This document shows, piece after piece, positions 11,301 to 22,203 of a stretch of 64,000 nucleotides of DNA. The DNA is from Gymnogyps californianus (lineage: Eukaryota > Chordata > Aves > Accipitriformes > Cathartidae). The DNA is taken from assembly GCF_018139145.2 (NCBI RefSeq), contig NC_059475.1, forward strand, positions 15,752,937 to 15,816,936. The letters are read 5' to 3'. The notes beneath the pieces were generated by a model. It made no database searches. It worked only from the letters and a program-made list of their open reading frames with translations, and had not been told where the DNA came from. Position 1 is the first letter of the stretch. Every line of letters starts with the position of its first letter. The position numbers were made by a program, and so were the translations under genes.

Positions 11301-13584
11301 TGGAATATCATGGGCACCAGTGCTTTCACCTGTACTCTGCTTTTCATTTAGGAGGTGATTACAAGAAAACTGAATGTAACTTCATGCAGACACCAGTTCC
11401 AAGACAAAGACGCAGAGATTTGGTTTTGTACTTGGCTGGGATTTCAGTAGGAGGATGAAGGGGTAAGATTTGGTCAGTGTTGTACAAATTCATATCCTCC
11501 AGTGCAATATATGTAGGGAAAAAAAAGCCCCACTGTACTTTGTATAGATTAGTTTTTAACTGGATTAAACTGAAATTCAGCACAGTGACAGATGTCTAGT
11601 GTTTTATTTTAAGCAGGCGGCAAAGAGATGGGTTTAGATCTTGTCTATATGCACAATTTTTTATTTCTGCTTAGAGGCCCTTCCTGTTTGCCCTCTGGAA
11701 AGATGTGAAAAGGGATTTATAAAAAGATATAAGTATCTTGTGTGCTTCCCTGGCACCAGCTGCCTCACTGCAATAGCTATTCACTAATTAGGTACTTGAA
11801 TGCTCAATTTTCTATATTCATAAAAATACAAAACCAACTAATTGCTACTGCAACAGCATTACAAACTCTTGACAACACCACACACTTCCCTGACTTGTTC
11901 AAATTCAAAACAGAAATCCCAGAGAAGGTGAAGCACCCACAGGTTTAGTAACAGATTTTTCTATAGGTTGCTTTCCCTTTGCTTACAGATTTTGCCTTCA
12001 AAGCCAGGTGTCAGCCATTTCAGGATGTGAGAATGGCTGTGGCAATGTGTCTCTTGGGGAGATCCACAGGACACGATGCCATATCCAGCCACATTAGACT
12101 TTTCCATTTTGTAAATGTATCTTGATTAAGAAAAACTTGATGTGTGGTGGCGTTTTGCAAAGAAGTGAAGCTCTGAGCTATGGATTGTCCTTTTGTAATT
12201 TATGCAAAAGTAGGTAGCAGATGCCAGGAGCTGTCCCTAAGGTTGGCCCCAGAAGTACTTTCTTGTTTACGTCCTCAAGTATCTGTTACTGAAATTAAGA
12301 GGTAGTTGTACCAAGGTAGTGAAATAAGAGTCCCATCTCAAAACATAGCAACACTGACTGTAGTTTAGTTACATTTCTAAAAATGAACTTTTTTTTTTTA
12401 CATAATGGGAAATAGAGGACTAGCTTGAGTCCTATTATTTATGCATCCACAGATAGCAAGTATCAAAACCATCTACAGTTATGCTAATGTTTTCTACTGC
12501 CTTAAAAACTATACTTCCCAGAATCACTTTGTATCCAATAGTAACACTTTTTATAGTTATACTATCCAATACTATGCTAAGTAACAGCCTGCATACTTGC
12601 TTGTGTAGTAAAGTACAATATCAATGAGGGAAAGGAATTTTTTTCAGAGATATAGTAGGTTTAGAAACTTGGGTATTTTTCAGTGACAAATGCAGGGATA
12701 CAGCAGCACTACAAAGCTGACCTCTCCATTCTTTGCACCTTGTCCATCAATTCAAGAAGCTGTTAATCTGAATGGCTGCACAGCAACTGCTGTTCAGTCT
12801 CTGTTGCAAACAATTTGTATTTACTCAAATGTGCATTTCCTTAACACATAATAGCTCACAGTTGGTATCTTCTAAGAAACTGCCCATAGAGTCATTTCTG
12901 TGTTATAGGAGTTGATGGTGCATACAATACACAGAGTTTCCCTTCTAATATCTCATTTCACACCCTCTCCCACTAGCTTATCATTGCTGATAATACTACA
13001 TTTAGAAGACGACTTCAATTTTTGTGCTTCCTATCACCAGTGACAGTGCAGAAAGTAGGATGGAGGTGCAGGCAGCCCTCCACCTCCACTGTGCATCATA
13101 CCAAGCTACCCCACTGCGAGAATTCAGAGCCCACCTAGGAGGAGAGGATGAGTTATTCAGCTGTGGAATAGAGTCCTATGCAAACTTGTATGTATGGAAA
13201 TTTCCACAGTCACAGAAAGACAACAGATACTTCAGTAGCAATGATTGAAGCTCCCAAGCCCACATCTATTCTACAGGCTGTGCAGACCTTACTAGTGCAT
13301 TTAGTACCATGGAGAAGTGACACAACATCTATTATAACACACAACGATTTTTCACATGATCAGCACATACAGTTGCATACTGTTTCTTCACTAGAGGGAG
13401 TCTAAGACAAGGATTACTGAGCACTTTTAAAAGCTAATTAAGCAGAGTGGTGGCATAATAAAATAGAATGTTGAAAACTGAATGATCCCTCAGAAGCCAA
13501 AAAACAACTGCCATGTTTCAAAAGGGCTTCCCCCCCCCCTTTACAAGAATGCATTTCTTACACTATGCTGTTTCCTTTTGGAAG
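8351..13584. other. Intergenic stretch, no gene recognised
   Basis: This is about 5.2 kb of AT-rich sequence with many short open frames, none with splice sites plus family similarity. It contains an (AC)10 microsatellite at 9134-9153. I looked for a signal-peptide exon for the Ig locus to its right and found none that I would defend. Confidence 0.6.
9134..9153. repeat. (AC)10 microsatellite
   Basis: Ten perfect AC dinucleotides, flanked by GAT on the left and CTTGG on the right. Confidence 0.95.
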
Positions 13585-13938
13585 AGACCCTGAAAGTGCA
13601 AATGAGCACTAAGCTAATGATGTTCTTCCTGAGTACAGTTACCTCTCTACCATGCTTGATCTCTGAGTACAGTACACCACAACTGGATAACAACAATATG
13701 AGAATCACTTGGTATTTAAAAAAGCAAGATACTGACCAGGAAAAGATACTGTTTACGTTTATAGCTGGAAACCACAGTCCTCCTAGAGTAGGATCCTACA
13801 TGTTAGACAGTGAAATAAAAAAAGGCAATGCTGCACTATTTGTGCCAAAAATACAGCTGGAGGAAACAGGATTATACAGATGCCAACTCATTCTCACTCC
13901 TGATGCTGCTCAAGGAACAGCTTCTTTGGAGGTAGTTG
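13585..13938 (+). pseudogene. NCR3LG1: V-type Ig exon of the B7-H6-like locus
   Basis: This exon is 354 bases (118 codons, phase 1-1), starting after TTTTGGAAG with TLKVQM, like the start of the mature B7-H6 V domain (LKVEM). It has the B-strand Cys (SLPCLIS), the C-strand Trp (RITWYLKK) and the F-strand motif IQLEETGLYRC, then TP-AQGT-LEVV. The matches IQLEE.G.YRC and AQGT..LEVV are what I recall for human B7-H6. The frame is fully open. The expected donor after LEVV and one extra G reads ATAAGT (13939-13944), a single change from GTAAGT. An upstream GT (13932-13933) would be a cryptic alternative. Confidence 0.8.
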
Positions 13939-14587
13939 ATAAGTTGTTTTATATTAGCTTTTTTGCCAGGAATTCTAAAGGTAAAAATTGCATATATCAG
14001 AGCCAGCTTAGGGATGCCAGTTCATTCAGTCTCTGAAGCTCCCAGGGAAGTATGATCACCAATGAATAGCCAAGCAAACTGATAAAAATCATGATGTTAA
14101 ATATGAAAACTGGGATAAAGGAATAGGGTGTTGTCATCCAGGCATGCCTTAAGTTTTTGATCAGTTTCCTTGTATCTCTAGTTTAATTGTCTGTGTTCAA
14201 TGTTATGCTGCTTACTACACATAAAGCCACAGCTCATTTTCAATTACAATAGTTTTATAATTCTTAGTCTAAATACAGTCCTTCTATGCATTTTATTTTT
14301 TAGCAAGGAAAGAGGAAAATCAAGTGCTGTAAATCTTCACTTATTTGTGTTCACTGAGTATAAAATTATCAAGAACTTAATAAATCACATACGCTATTTA
14401 TAGTCTAAATAAGTATCTGTATTTTAACTTTCTACTGTGTTTGCAGTTCTCAGACAAGAAAAATAACCAGCCAGTCATCTGCCCTGATGGGTAGATTTAG
14501 TTCAATCTACAGGTAATTACAGTATCATCAGAACAGTCTTTATTAATTTATCTATTAATTATTGACAACTCCCAAGTTGCATTTTAG

Positions 14588-14680
14588 TTGGCTCAGTCTT
14601 TGGATTAACAGCTGCCTGCCTTTTTGTTGGACTGATTGCTTTCCTGTACATTAAGCACTATAAACCACATAAGTGGTTTC
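14588..14680 (+). other. Candidate transmembrane exon of the B7-H6-like locus
   Basis: After an ATTTTAG acceptor, a phase-1 reading gives V-GSVFGLTAACLFVGLIAF followed by LYIKHYKPHKW. This is a helix of about 20 hydrophobic residues with a Lys/His stop-transfer tail, typical of B7-family proteins. The phase fits directly to the V exon. No convincing donor was found, so the right end is approximate. It lies in the interval where the ancestral V-to-C1 intron should be, which argues either for a V-TM isoform or for chance. Confidence 0.4.
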
Positions 14681-16249
14681 AAGTGTCTAAATTTCTATTT
14701 TGATTGTATTACAATTTCTACATTGAAAACTGTTTTCGCAAATTATTTTATTCTAAGGCTAATAGGAGGCATGAGTGACTACAGCCAGCACTGGAATACT
14801 CCTTACCACTATTGTGATCTTTAGCCACTGCTCCCAAAAGCAACACTCACATGCTTTCGTTCTCATTTGCTTAAAAGCAATGTTTTCATTTGGTACTTTG
14901 GTGGCTGCAGGCAGGCTGGAGATCGCTAAGCCATCTGTGCTGTTACGTGGCACCGCAGACCTGTGCTGGCTGGATTCAGGTTGGATCCTGCGGCTGTCTG
15001 ATTGCCTGCATGATGCCAGCCTTACGGAGGGCCACGGATCACCAATCGGCATCATATCCATTTGATCTCTGCCAGCTTATACATGCTTTGTCATAGCTCA
15101 TCTTTCGGTCTAGACATGCCCTAATTGTTTCAGATGTCTCTCGGGCTCCTCAGGACAAAGCCAGGGTTGCACCAGTGTTGCACCAAGTATGCACAGAGCA
15201 TTTTTTAAAATTTATTTTAAAAAACCCCAAAATCGCAACATAGTAGTTATGAAATAGGGAAAAATAGTGCTGGGATTAGATGCAATGCATTCACATACTG
15301 CCACAAAGGACTAATTGAAAAGATGCAGTTTGACTCAGAAAATGGCTAATACACATCATCCTGCCCACGCCTGATGCGCATGTGTCATCAGTAGAACTTC
15401 AAAGTGGTAACTCCCAACTGCTTGATGATATGGTTTCTTCATTATTAAAAAGAAACAGTGACAAACTTACGCATCTAAATAACCCTTTTGCAAACAAATT
15501 CTTGAGGAAGAAACTTTGGAGGCTGGCTGGCTGTAGCTGACTCTACAGTCACATATATGGCAACAGTGGTGGACTAAACATTATTTAAATAATTGCAAGT
15601 CTTCAATCAAGGGAATTTAGTTGCATGTTTTAAGCAATAAAGCAACAAAATATTTTTATGTACTATCACAGTATAATATCTAAACCTTTGTAAAGTGAGG
15701 AACCAACTCATGTTTATGAGTCGAAAAAAATAAAAGCTAACTCAAGCTTATTTTAGGCAGCCATTTGCACTGTGTAAATGCAGCTCAATTCTCACATAGC
15801 TGTTCTCCTCGGTGCGCAGCGCCTCAACGCTGCCCAGAAGCTGGCTGCAGTGTCCAACGCTTGGGGCAAGCTCCTGGGGCAGCTCCCGCCACTGGCTTCC
15901 CAGCACTCTTGCAGCTGGAGAGGGAGGACATCATCTGCCCACAGCAGGCAAGGAAGGGGCAAAGCTGCCCTGTGGTGCAGAGGGCAGCCTCCTGCCACAT
16001 CTTGGAGATGCAGAGCCTCCTGCACATCTTGGGCAACAGAGGAGACCTTTCTGGCACAGCATCACCTGCCTGGACAGAGGCAAGGGAGAAGCAAGTCGTG
16101 TACCATCCCAAGCCCCCAGATAGCATGCATACTGCAGTCTGTGTGTAGCTCATGCAGGAGAGAGAGAACAATTAGCATTCATTTCTTTTTCTTGCTCTTT
16201 TTAATTTAATGTGCATCTAGAAACAAATGTATCCCTTCTTTCCTTACAG
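14681..16249. other. Intron-like sequence with a GC-rich patch, no exon recognised
   Basis: A GC-rich patch at about 15780-16120 is open in several frames on both strands at once, which is a composition effect. It has no recognised similarity and no consistent splice signals. The remainder is AT-rich, with a short A/T palindromic stretch near 15206. Confidence 0.5.
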
Positions 16250-16656
16250 TTCCTCAAAAAATAGTAGCGTTCAAAGGAAGCATAGAAACGAAGCATTTGG
16301 AAGAAGCTGTTTTGAATTACCAGATTGTGGGCTTTCATCCCAAACCATTAATACTAAACTTTTTATCTGAAGTATCCACAAGAGAAAGGTACAAATTTTC
16401 TTATGGAGTAACATGCAATGTAACATGCAACGTAACACTGAAAGAGAAGAGAAAGCAATTCTGCTAAAGGACCAGGAGGATCTGAAAGCTTTTCAGATTC
16501 AGGTGCACATAGAAAAGAACAGCACTTTCATGGCTCCACGTACTGTTCATGTTTCTCCAAATGTACGTGAGCATGACAAGGCAGAGCTTTCCATTGAAAT
16601 CATTCATGACGCTCTTAAGCGGCATCCTCTTGAGAGTCATCCACTGACTGTCATAG
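16250..16656 (+). pseudogene. C1-type Ig exon relic 1 (net -1 frameshift, domain cysteines absent)
   Basis: The acceptor is CTTTCCTTACAG and the donor G|GTAAGC. The first frame reads VPQKIV through AVLNYQIVGFHPKPLILNF, where B-strand Cys is replaced by Tyr but the GF-P core remains. It ends in a stop at 16465-16467. The frame one base back then reads KDQEDLKAFQIQVHIEKNST, where the F-strand Cys is Ile. The length of 407 is 2 modulo 3, although phase 1-1 requires 0. A 12-base tandem duplication near 16407-16430 adds a repeated TCNV unit. At 407 bases it is also longer than a usual C1 exon. Confidence 0.55.
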
Positions 16657-17413
16657 GTAAGCAAACCGCTTTGCTATGCGGTGAGGGTACAGTTTAATTT
16701 CTGGAAGACAGTAGCTGTCTGGATTTACAGTTGGTAGGGCTATGATTGGTGTTAAAACAGGTGATTTTTCAAAGCAAGTGTCTACTTTAGGACTCCCAAA
16801 TTTTCATCTCACTGTTACAAGGACGGGTATTATTTGTCTCCAGAACTGTGACAGTCATTTCTTCTAACCCAGACACCCTCACATGAATACGCAGTTAATC
16901 CTATGTGCTCACACAGAATTCTCTTAGTAATACATATATTTTCTCCAAATAGCTGTCTTAACCACTACACTCAGTTCTCCAACAGCTGGTCATTTCCCTC
17001 ACAGGCCCTCAGGAACTATGAGGATGCAAAGCATTTCCCTAGATCTTATTTAAGATGTCTGGAAACCATTTCACCAAAGAAAGCACGTTCTGTTCACAGA
17101 AGGCAGCTTAATCTCTCAAACACTGGTTGGTCATAGTCACCAGATCTCCTAACTAGGGAAGCAAATACCCTTCAAACACATCCTTGGTTATTCTTCAGAG
17201 GAATTTCACGGCTGCATAGGGTGCAACCGTGAAACCCATCCTTCCCCAACCCTTTTCTTTTTGCCTCTGTTATGGGCTTCCAGCATGGGTTTCTCTGGGG
17301 CTCATGGTGCTCAGGATCTGGGGGAGGGAGAGGGGAGAACCCCCAATCAGCACCTTGCAGTGCTGTATCATATATTGGTAAAATTTAAAGAAATCAAGTG
17401 ATTTGCTTTTTAG
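16657..17413. other. Intron-like sequence between C1 relics 1 and 2
   Basis: No coding similarity or repeat recognised. It is bounded by the GTAAGC donor of relic 1 and the TTGCTTTTTAG acceptor of relic 2. Confidence 0.4.
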
Positions 17414-17727
17414 CCCTACCAGCGCTGGGTGCAGTGCAATGTTTAACAGACATGCCAACTGCTGTGGAGTTGCTCACTTTAAGTTGCAGAGCCCATTCCT
17501 TCTTTCCTGAAGGAACTGAACTCTTTAGGTATAAAAATGATGAGTAGTTCTCAGAAGGATCCTTCACAGATGCTGAAGTTAAAAACAAAGGGTCTCTTGA
17601 TGATGGAGACAAAACTGTATTGCAAAGAAAACCAAATTACATTTACATGACCATGCAGTGCAGTTCACTGCTGACGTTACACATTCAAAGAGTACTACAA
17701 GGAAATCCTATTCTCTCAGTTTACTAG
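17414..17727 (+). pseudogene. C1-type Ig exon relic 2 (in-frame stop and net -1 frameshift)
   Basis: The acceptor is TTGCTTTTTAG and the donor G|GTGACT. The first frame gives ALPALGAVQC, then VELLTLSCRAHSFFPEGTEL. This is a clear C1 B-C region with its Cys and the FFPEG turn. A TAG stop follows at 17545-17547. After a -1 shift the F-G strands read DHAVQFTADVTHSKSTT and KSYSLSLL. The F-strand Cys is replaced by Thr or lost. The length of 314 is 2 modulo 3, whereas phase 1-1 needs 0. Confidence 0.65.
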
Positions 17728-20186
17728 GTGACTTTTATCCTGTGTTCTTTGGGCAGTATGTTTATGCTTTCCACTTTGGTCCACTTGAAAACATCTGGAG
17801 AGGACACAGTGCCTTTAAAACTGTGTTAGCGCTGCCACGAGTCAGACTCGCTCTGAGTCTGCTCTGGAGTGACCAGTGTAGCTGTGTCCCGGGTGTCCAG
17901 CTTTATATGCATAGATGCGCCAGAAATAGTTTTGAGAGGGCTGAATCTAAGGAGCAACAAAAGTACTGCTCCTGATAAAATTTCACATGCTTTGTCACAA
18001 ACTATCTTAATAAAATATTAAAAAAAAAAAAAAAGAATCCCACCCAGATCTGATTGTTTGTCCCAATGTGAGGCACCTACACAGCACTGCACTTGCAAAC
18101 CAATGCACGCAAAATAAATGAAAATGTTCCAGATACAGATCTAAATCTAGCTTGAGGTCTAGATTCAGTTTGAGAAACAGAGCTAGCCTGAGAATTTCAA
18201 AGTGTCCACAGCATCTATATTCCTGCCTACCCCACTGGAAATCAGGGAGCCTAATCCCTTGAGCAGACTTGACGGTCTCGATCTCTTAGAAGGTTTTCAA
18301 GAAACTCTTACAAAAAAAAAAAAAAAAAAAAAGGGAAATAATAGCTCTTGGCTTTTGTGAAGTATTTTCCTGAGAAAATATTTTTGAATAGGATAACACT
18401 GATTTACAAGAAAGTAAATAGATTATTTCTCCTGCAGCAGGGAAAGCACTTGTACTCCATAGTTCACCACCTTTTAAATTGTGCTGGCATAGCTGTTTTG
18501 GAGACTGCAAGGAGGACTAACAAGGGGAAACTGGGAACTTCATAAGCCAGGGAAAATATAGTAAAATATACAATTACACGTTGCATTTGTTACAGAAGCC
18601 CTATAGCTGGACAAGTACTAAATTATTATAAATAAGTACATTTTCATATCCAGAGGACTAGAGGTTCGTTGTGTTTAAGCTGTCAAAAGAACGTTATTTC
18701 TCATACTTATTGCATTCCTCACTGAGACTGGATCCCTCCTGCTTCCTGTATAGATAACCAAATATATAAATACCAAGGCTATAAAGAGCTGAATAATCAA
18801 GTTATTTGGCCTCCTTTTCACACCTTTTTCTGCTTATCTAGCATTCGCAGATACTATAACATCTCTCTGTGCCTGTGTATGTATAAAGTAAGTGATTTCT
18901 GCCCTGAAGAGATTCAAATCCAGTGATTACTGGAGGAGGATATAATCAAGGATAACGTCAGACAAGAGAGAGCTACCAGGCAACTCAGGTGACTGCTTCT
19001 ACCTACAATCTGTGCTTCAGATAACACCTACAGCTTTCATGTTTGGCAAAAAAAATTGCTTTCAAAGTAATGTACAAAGCCTGGAGGAACCCATCACAAA
19101 AGAGACATTTCTAAGGCTTCCAGGTATGTATAATACATCTATGGGTCCTTTCACTTTAAGGGCAGTACAGAGCACTATTTGATGTAACTTGAGGGGGAAA
19201 ATAATTTTGTTTCAGGTGTACAGAGTCGTTTGGGACAGGAAGGTGTAACTTACGAGTCACTGTGCAAGCATGATTCAGCCCCAGGAGACCCTGGCTGTAG
19301 CTTGCTATTGAATTAGTCCACTCAGTGCTCCAGTAGATATATTCGCTTGGCATGTTATTTTTGCCACTGAGACTCTCTACAAAAGTTCCAACAAATTGGT
19401 ATAAACAAAGGTTGAATTTAAGCTTGGATTTTTGCTTCCCTTGAATTGCTTTATTTCAAAAAAGTGAAGAATGTTGTATTTCCCACTATGAAATTTGCTA
19501 AAAGTAAAGTGGCTGGTAAAAAAAAAAAAGCCAAAAATTGAGATTCTGTTATCTTTAATCCAGCCATTCCACTGCCAGTTTGCTTTCCAGGAGATAACCC
19601 ATCTGACAGGAGCAATTTCACTTTCCCTCTCCCCTCTCAACCACAAGATGTTATTTCCTATTTACCCTGCTGCAAAATTCTAGTGGCAAGAAAGCAATAT
19701 ACATTTTAGATTTCATACTCGAGCAGTGTTAACATCAAACCCTTGTCTGGGTTTTACTTCTCAACTCGTTTGGCATCAAACTATAGATTTTTCTCTGATT
19801 TTGTAGCAAAGTAACAGAATATTTTAGTTGGTGGAAGTGATGGTAAATGGGCTGAAAACAGCCTGCTCCAGACAAGTGCTTAATTGCTATCATGTTGACA
19901 GGACTCATACTTTGGTCTTATTCCCGCTGCCAGAAAAGAACCACACACCCTTTAACAAAGAGTAACATTTCCCTCTTTTAATATACACAGTATGACACAA
20001 CCATGTATGTACATACATAAGTGCCGTGTCTTGATGAGTCCAGGTACTGAGGACTCAAAGAACAGCAGGCGTGTACTTTTCTTCTATTCCAATTCTTTCT
20101 TCTGTAATAAATCACTCTTGACTTAGTGTTCTGGGAGTATTTTACTGCAGCAGCTTTTTAATAGAAGACTTTCTCTCTTGCTTTAG
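17728..20186. other. Intron-like sequence with A-tracts, no exon recognised
   Basis: AATAAA at about 18010 is followed within a few bases by an A run to about 18034. A second A run lies at 18311-18331. There is no Ig-like similarity on either strand that I could see. Confidence 0.4.
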
Positions 20187-20510
20187 CAAAGTCTCCTCTT
20201 GTCTCCCAGATAAGAGAAATATCTACACAAACCACAGTCAATAAGACTGTCTTGAACTTTCCATATCAAATTTTGTACCTGACAACATCAAGCGTTGTAT
20301 GTATGTATCAGAGCCACAAAGACTGGACAGAGTTACCTGAAGCCAACCAAGTAATAAAAACTAATATTGGAGAAAATGGATTATATTTTTGTATGAGCAA
20401 ACTACAGTTCTCTCCAAAGGCATCTGACAATATTAAAATATTAAGATGTGAGGTTTTTCATCCAGCAACTCAACACTGTGTAGAACAAGCCTTTCAACTC
20501 GAGCTTGCAG
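20187..20510 (+). pseudogene. C1-type Ig exon relic 3 (open reading frame, atypical cysteines)
   Basis: The acceptor is TTGCTTTAG and the donor G|GTAGAC. It is 324 bases, exactly 108 codons in phase 1-1, with no stop. The C-terminal half is a good C1 match: ENGLYFCMSKLQFSP, then ILRCEVFHPATQ and FQLELAG, equivalent to the E, F and G strands. The N-terminal half, KSPLVSQIREIS through VLNFPYQI, lacks the B-strand Cys and a C-strand Trp in the usual place. This is the best-preserved C1 exon, and if any part of the array is still used it is this one. Confidence 0.6.
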
Positions 20511-21883
20511 GTAGACTGTATTGTTTTGTTATTGTTTGTTATCTCTTAGAAGGTAGTTTAAATTTGGATACTAGTTTGCTCTCAAGCTTCTTTTAGTGTG
20601 GCTGGATAATGGGATAAGACACCTCACAAAGTTACTAGAGGTATTGGTGTCTTACATAAAGGAGATTATCTCTTTAAGGAAGCATTTCTATATGTCAGAA
20701 TAATGTGGAAGTTATCGAATTTTCCATCCCACAGTTATGCACTGAATGAGCTATAGCTACACCATAAACTTTAAAAATGCACTAACAGAACTTTCCCCCG
20801 TAACTCACTGAGGATCAAATCAAACCTCTCAACTAATGCTGATCAGTAATTTTTTTAATTTAAACTGTTTCAGAAAAATGAATGAAATATGAGTGCCAGC
20901 ACACCATTTTAGTCAGGCATTCTCTGAACTGCATCCAGATTTTTTTAAGTCAGTAAGAAGACATCTGTTGAATTTAGCACACTTAGGAGTAGTTTCTCTG
21001 AGAGTCAATGTGAAGACCAGTGATGACTGAATATTGAGTAATGAGAACATACTACTAAAAATTTTGTGGACTTGTGTAAATTTGGCAATACTTTTTAATA
21101 CAAGTTTGTGGATTTTTCTACGGATACATTAACTCCCTGTATGATGGGTCAGTATAAGGTTATTACTATTGTAAATAATTGTATTTCTTCCTACTTTGTA
21201 GAAGAATCTAACAAGGCTGCTAATAATTGTCTCTGACTGCAAATCAGAGCTACACAGAACCCTTAAAGTATTAGTTTTAAAACAGAACAAAACTATAAAG
21301 GCCATTCTGACAATATCATTCCTAAGCATGATTCTCGCCTCACCAGGCAAACATTACTGGAAGGTATGATACTGGAAGTGACAGGATGGCTTATGCAGCA
21401 GCTTCACGTCCCTGTATCTCCTACTGGACTCTAGGTTTGGGATCAGCAATGTGTGTGTAGAAGGGGAGGAAATAGGCAGGATGTGTATTGTCCACCACCA
21501 CCAAAGAAGCTGTCCCCAAGTTAATACTAGTAGTTGTTAAACAAAGACCTTTTTTTGGTATGGAAGTCACCTGAAGGAGGCAGTAAGGGATCTCTGGCAG
21601 TGCAGACAGAGGTTCACAGAGATACAGAGAAGGTTTTTGAACACACAACAGTTTCACATTGGGCCTGCTCAAGGCCAAGTGCAAACAAGGGGAATAAGCA
21701 GGCAGGGAGTCTTATATTTATACTAGTCTCTTCAGGTAGTTATTTAATGTTACGGGACATCAGTGAAATGTGAAAATTACATTTTTAATAGTAGAACACA
21801 AACCACACAGCCAACACGACGCATTTATGGAGTGGCTTTGGTGCCAAGACCTTTATCATCTTCTCTGAAAACATAAAATCAAA
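20511..21883. other. Intron-like sequence between C1 relics 3 and 4
   Basis: AT-rich sequence with no recognised exon or repeat. Confidence 0.4.
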
Positions 21884-22203
21884 GATTCTGGTCCGTCTAG
21901 CCAAGAAGCAGTTACCACTTTGAAGATAAAGTGCCTTACTGCACATTCAAAGGCTAGCATGGATGTGACACTTCAGTGCTGTGTATCTGGAAGGAACAGA
22001 AACAGGGTGAGTTTAGTTACCTGGTTTAAGGGACTATTCCAATTGAGGAAGAAGTAGAAAATAAGGACTATGAGGATGGGTCTGGTTTAATGTCCTGTGT
22101 AACTTGCAAAACAGAAAAGCAGAGCAAAGAATGTAGGATCAGATGTGAGGTTTCTACTGAAGATAAAACTTTTGAGGAAACCTACATTTTAAAACTTGAT
22201 TGA
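21884..22203 (+). pseudogene. C1-type Ig exon relic 4 (net -1 frameshift, ends in stop)
   Basis: The left edge is approximate. The first frame reads SSQEAVTTLKIK, then MDVTLQCCVSG and VSLVTWFKG, with C1 B-strand Cys and C-strand Trp intact. After a -1 shift near 22028-22033 the frame reads TIPIEEEVENKDYEDGSG, then KECRIRCEVSTEDKTFEE and YILKLD, and stops at TGA 22201-22203. The F-strand RCEV motif parallels relic 3. The stop directly follows the G strand, where a donor would be expected. Confidence 0.6.

Larger units (their letters stand above)
13585..22203 (+). pseudogene. NCR3LG1: NCR3LG1 (B7-H6)-like Ig-superfamily locus, apparently decaying
   Basis: In mammals NCR3LG1 encodes B7-H6, the cell-surface ligand of the NK receptor NKp30, with V, C1, transmembrane and tail parts. 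It sits between NUCB2 and KCNJ11, exactly as here. The window shows one intact V-type exon (13585-13938), a candidate transmembrane exon (from 14588) and four C1-type exon relics: 16250-16656, 17414-17727, 20187-20510 and about 21884-22203. Where boundaries are clear, all are phase 1 at both ends, so they could have been spliced in any combination. The V-exon donor reads G|ATAAGT instead of G|GTAAGT. Three of four C1 exons have a net -1 frameshift and one an added stop. Several domain cysteines are missing. A rapidly evolving live gene using other splice sites remains possible. No signal-peptide exon was identified. Confidence 0.65.

Noticed and set aside
15765..16209. Several overlapping open frames on both strands
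   Set aside because: All frames are open together because of local GC content. No shared splice sites, start context or similarity was seen.
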